This document shows, piece by piece, positions 60,969 through 64,000 of a DNA stretch of 64,000 bases (its first letter is position 1; each line of letters opens with the position of its first letter). This stretch comes from Camillea tinctor. Its lineage: Eukaryota; Ascomycota; Sordariomycetes; Xylariales; Xylariaceae. The DNA lies in contig MU394131.1 of NCBI GenBank assembly GCA_022578605.1, positions 110,860 to 174,859 on the forward strand, read 5' to 3'. A program made the position numbers and the translations under genes. Under the pieces are notes generated by a model, which saw nothing but the letters and a program-made list of their open reading frames with translations, was not told where the DNA came from and made no database searches.

Positions 60969-62144
60969 ATGCTCACGAAGGGCTCCGCCTACGGCCTTGC
61001 CCTATTGGCTGCTTCTCAAGCAGTCCACGCTCATTCCTGGGTTGAGGCTCTCTACCGCATCGATTCTACCGGCGGCTTCACGGGAGATGCAGGATATCCT
61101 ATCGGTTATCTCCCCCGCGGGGGTGGTGTGAGCGACGATGCACACCAGAACAAGATCCTGGACACCAAATCCAACCCGGCGATCTGCAAGCCCAAGTCAT
61201 CGAGCAACTACCAAACTTACCCTCGCCTAAACGCAGCTGCTGGAGATTATGCCGCCATGCAATATCAAGAGAACGGACATGTCACGCAGCCTGAACTAAC
61301 CCAGCGGCCCTATCGCGGAGGCAACGTCTATGTCTACGGCACCCTCCAGCACCAAGACTCGGATGGCATCAACGATGTTCTTAATTCTTGGACTGTTGAC
61401 GGAACTGGTGGAAACGGCAAGGGCAAAATGCTTGCGAGCCACTACTTCGACGATGGACAGTGCTACCAGCAAGTTGCTAACAACCCCATCAACAGCGAGC
61501 GCACAGCCAAATACGGCCTGCCTGAGCTTTGGTGTCAAACTGACTTCCAGCTTCCCGAGGACCTCCCGTCTGAAGGAACTTACACTGTCATGTGGGTTTG
61601 GGACTGGCCTCTCATCGTTTCCGACACTCAGAATGTCACCGAGATCTACACCTCTTGTGCCGAGATTCAGCTTGGCGGCGCTAAAGATTCCACCCAGAAG
61701 ATCAAGTTCGCCTCGAGCAACAAAGTTCAGAGCGCAGGTATCTCGTCCCAGCTCGCTGATCTCATCGAGGCTACCGCCCTGGGCATCGGAACCAGCAGCC
61801 CACCTGCCCCAACTGGCCTGAAGACGGGCGATGCGACCCCTACGACGGCCTCGGCGCCTGCGGAAAGCACGGCGCCTAAGAAGAGCAAGGGTGGGATGCA
61901 AACCGTTACGGTTACAGCTGCACCTGAGACCGTCACCCAGATTACCACCGTGACGCTTGGTGCCGGTGAGGCGAACGCACAGCCGTCGGCCACGACCACA
62001 CGAGCCCCGAACCGGACGGAGAGCTACGCCGAAAAATCTGCTCCGACCTCCCTCGTCCCTGTCACCCAGATTGACCACTTCATGATGGCACGAGCTCGTG
62101 TGACGGGTCAAGCACGGCGGGAGGCGACGCACCAGCGTCGTTAA
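60969..62144 (+). CDS. Secreted LPMO-like protein with putative histidine brace
   Basis: A single exon of 391 aa, starting at the ATG at 60969 because it opens a clear signal peptide (hydrophobic core GLALLAASQAV). Cleavage after AVHA would expose His22 as the mature N-terminus, HSWVEALYRID. A second candidate copper ligand is His104 in QENGHVTQPE, and a Trp/Tyr-rich strand YTVMWVWDWPLIV follows at about 204-216. Free N-terminal His plus a downstream GH is the hallmark of copper lytic polysaccharide monooxygenases. The sequence resembles the fungal family I recall as DUF7492, not classical AA9. The catalytic domain ends near residue 240. The C-terminal 150 residues are Ala/Thr/Ser/Pro-rich and end in a basic tail, with no GPI-type hydrophobic end. 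Activity and substrate are unproven. Confidence 0.8.
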   Translation: MLTKGSAYGLALLAASQAVHAHSWVEALYRIDSTGGFTGDAGYPIGYLPRGGGVSDDAHQNKILDTKSNPAICKPKSSSNYQTYPRLNAAAGDYAAMQYQENGHVTQPELTQRPYRGGNVYVYGTLQHQDSDGINDVLNSWTVDGTGGNGKGKMLASHYFDDGQCYQQVANNPINSERTAKYGLPELWCQTDFQLPEDLPSEGTYTVMWVWDWPLIVSDTQNVTEIYTSCAEIQLGGAKDSTQKIKFASSNKVQSAGISSQLADLIEATALGIGTSSPPAPTGLKTGDATPTTASAPAESTAPKKSKGGMQTVTVTAAPETVTQITTVTLGAGEANAQPSATTTRAPNRTESYAEKSAPTSLVPVTQIDHFMMARARVTGQARREATHQRR

Positions 62145-64000
62145 GGGGTGTTGGTCTGTGGCATCTACACCTAAAATCCGCGAACCGTTTCGAAGGGCTC
62201 CGAATCATTTCTTTGCCCCTCATCTGGAGTTTTATCTCCCATGTTCTTTGCACATATTGACTTTTTCTGCTTTCTTTTATTTCCTCTGTTTTATTCCTCT
62301 ATCTCTCGGTCTCGTTTGTATTTTTCCCCGGTGTAGCTACACTCAGGAAACAAAATGTTGGGGGGTGGAAATGTTCACGTACATATTCAGTGAGAAAAAT
62401 ACCCTATACAACGCATGCAGACATACTATGAAGGGAAAAGAGGAAAATGGGAAAGGCGATAACGGAAAGACTACGAATACGCATCGCTGCTTCGGCCAAA
62501 AAGGGTTTCTTTTATTTTCCTTTCTTCTCTTGTCTGCATTAGAACAGGGCTGCGATAGAGCAATGCATTACAACCGGCGTTCACTTTTACATATTTCCTT
62601 TTGTCTTTCTTCTTTCTATCTCTTCCCAGTATCCGGTCTTTCTTATTCATACGATTTTCTTTGAATATTGTGTTAAGGGTACAGGACAACAGGATACTGG
62701 AGGGGAAGGAAAAGGAAACAGAAATACCCTCAACACCACAACTACCCCCAATCCAAAAATCTGGATTCGCGTTTTATTTTTCTCTTTTTTTCTTGCTTCT
62801 TGGCTTTGGCTTTGGCTAAAGCTTCCGTTCTCACGATGTATTATGTATATAGGAATAACGGCAACATCATTCAACGCATTTCAGGGGAAGGATGGGCAAA
62901 AAAGACATACGCGGAAGGGACCGCTTGTCTAGGGGAAATGAAACGAAACAACAAGAACATGTCGAGACGAAATCTTTTTTTACTCTTTGTTTTTTTTTTT
63001 TCGCTTCTCTCGCGTTGCTTTTGTTTCTACACACGCGCGCATTGTTTTTTCTGCCTTACCCTCGGAGGGCGGGCCTATCTGGTTATATGTCTCTCTCTCT
63101 ATCTATCGATCTTTGAGGTAGGTAGGTATGGGCAGAAACCAAAAAGGAGCTTATTTATTTACATTTTTTAACACACGATGTCTTTTTTTTCTCTCTTTTC
63201 TTTTCTGGTTCAAGGTTGGGAGTTCGACGATATGATATGCATGCGATGCTCTTATGTATTTTACCAAAGGGGGAAACAACCCCCCTCATTTAGCGTGTTG
63301 CGATGGGTTTTGAAAATTAAACAGCGTGTGCATTTGAAATCTCTGGGATTTTATTATGTGATAATACGTAGCTTTAAAGCACCTGACTAATTGTTTATGG
63401 TTGCTACCAAATGGTGAATGTTTATTATTGTATTTGTGTATGGCATGTGTGTGATCAAGATATCGTAGTTGTATGTAAATACGTAGTACAGGAAGGCGCT
63501 CGTTGGTTTGATTGATTGGAGGCAAGAAGCAGTGGGGGAAAGTATCTCGGTACTTGCCCAAATCGGCGAGTACGACGCTCTCGGATCGTTTTTCATTGGT
63601 GCGTTTGTGCTCAGCCCCCCGGGTCTAGGTGGGGCTGGGGGTTTTGCGGGCTGAAGCTTAGGTACCCTACTACACGTGCTGAACTCACCTTCCTACCTAC
63701 TCGATCCCACGAACTTGAGAATGGGTTTTGCTGGAAATGGTCGATAAAGGAAGATAAAGGATAACATGGTCGCTGCCTTTTTGCTTTGTAGGGGGTAAGT
63801 GGCGGCATAGGCGAATCGATGGTTGGGTACTTGTCTCGTTTCGTTTTGTCTTGTTCCTAGGGACAAAGCACATCTAGTTGATATTCATTTATATAAAGAA
63901 CTAATATTGGTTTGAAGGTCTAGGCGTGTTGAAGGATATACATGTGTGTGTGTAGAGAGAGAGGGGGGGGGAGGGACAGAGAGTAGTATGGAAGCCCATA
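62145..64000. other. Right-edge non-coding region
   Basis: About 1.9 kb with no supported gene. It includes the 3' region of the LPMO-like gene and T-rich, A-rich and GT-repeat stretches (63941-63958). Confidence 0.5.

Noticed and set aside
60619..61131. 170-codon frame overlapping the LPMO-like gene start
   Set aside because: Different frame from the signal-peptide protein, mostly CT-rich leader translated as Phe/Ser/Leu.
62158..62664. 168-codon frame after the LPMO-like gene
   Set aside because: Low-complexity Phe/Ser/Leu translation of a T-rich 3' region, no domain.
1..64000. tRNA, rRNA or snRNA genes
   Set aside because: Looked for A-box/B-box pairs and conserved snRNA words by eye; none convincing, though a covariance-model scan would be needed to exclude them.

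Overview
The window is genomic DNA of a filamentous ascomycete (Pezizomycotina, most probably Sordariomycetes). The evidence is: short GT-AG introns of about 50-90 nt with CTAAC/CTGAC-type branch points; typical fungal proteins (Atg14, Atg6/Vps30, Scm3, CK2 alpha, Mrd1, a TEA/ATTS regulator and an LPMO-like secreted protein); CT-rich leaders; and long intergenic stretches full of microsatellites and TAGGTA/TACCTA words. No bacterial or viral gene is recognised. The genus cannot be told from the sequence.

Layout. 1-2.2 kb: gene-free, with a 369-N gap bordered by poly-G. 2.2-20.9 kb is the gene-dense part: ATG14 (-), an unnamed 187-aa protein (+), a DUF3807-like protein (+), CK2 alpha (+, 7 exons), SCM3 (-), ATG6/VPS30 (+), an Rrg1/Efm2-like methyltransferase (-) and an orphan ORF (-). 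20.9-27.5 kb is gene-poor. 27.5-30.1 kb holds an ELL-type elongation factor (-). 30.1-47.8 kb is a 17.7 kb gene desert. It contains an AT-rich terminal-inverted-repeat element (33.2-34.9 kb), a 300-bp MITE (38.3-38.6 kb), a second assembly gap (44.5 kb) and many simple repeats. 47.8-56 kb carries a six-exon dynein light chain LC8 (-), MRD1 (+) and a TEA/ATTS (AbaA/TEC1-family) regulator (+). 56-61 kb is gene-free upstream DNA. 61-62.1 kb is a secreted LPMO-like protein (+). The rest is non-coding.

How the genes relate. Atg14 and Atg6 are two subunits of the autophagy-specific PI3-kinase complex I, and their genes lie about 12 kb apart. SCM3 (CENP-A chaperone) and ATG6 share a 448-bp divergent promoter; LC8 and MRD1 share a 778-bp one. 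Otherwise this is a housekeeping neighbourhood (autophagy, kinase signalling, centromere, rRNA processing, transcription elongation, dynein) with one developmental regulator and one secreted enzyme at its right end. Exon joins were worked out by hand from frame, splice signals and family similarity. No transcript data were available.
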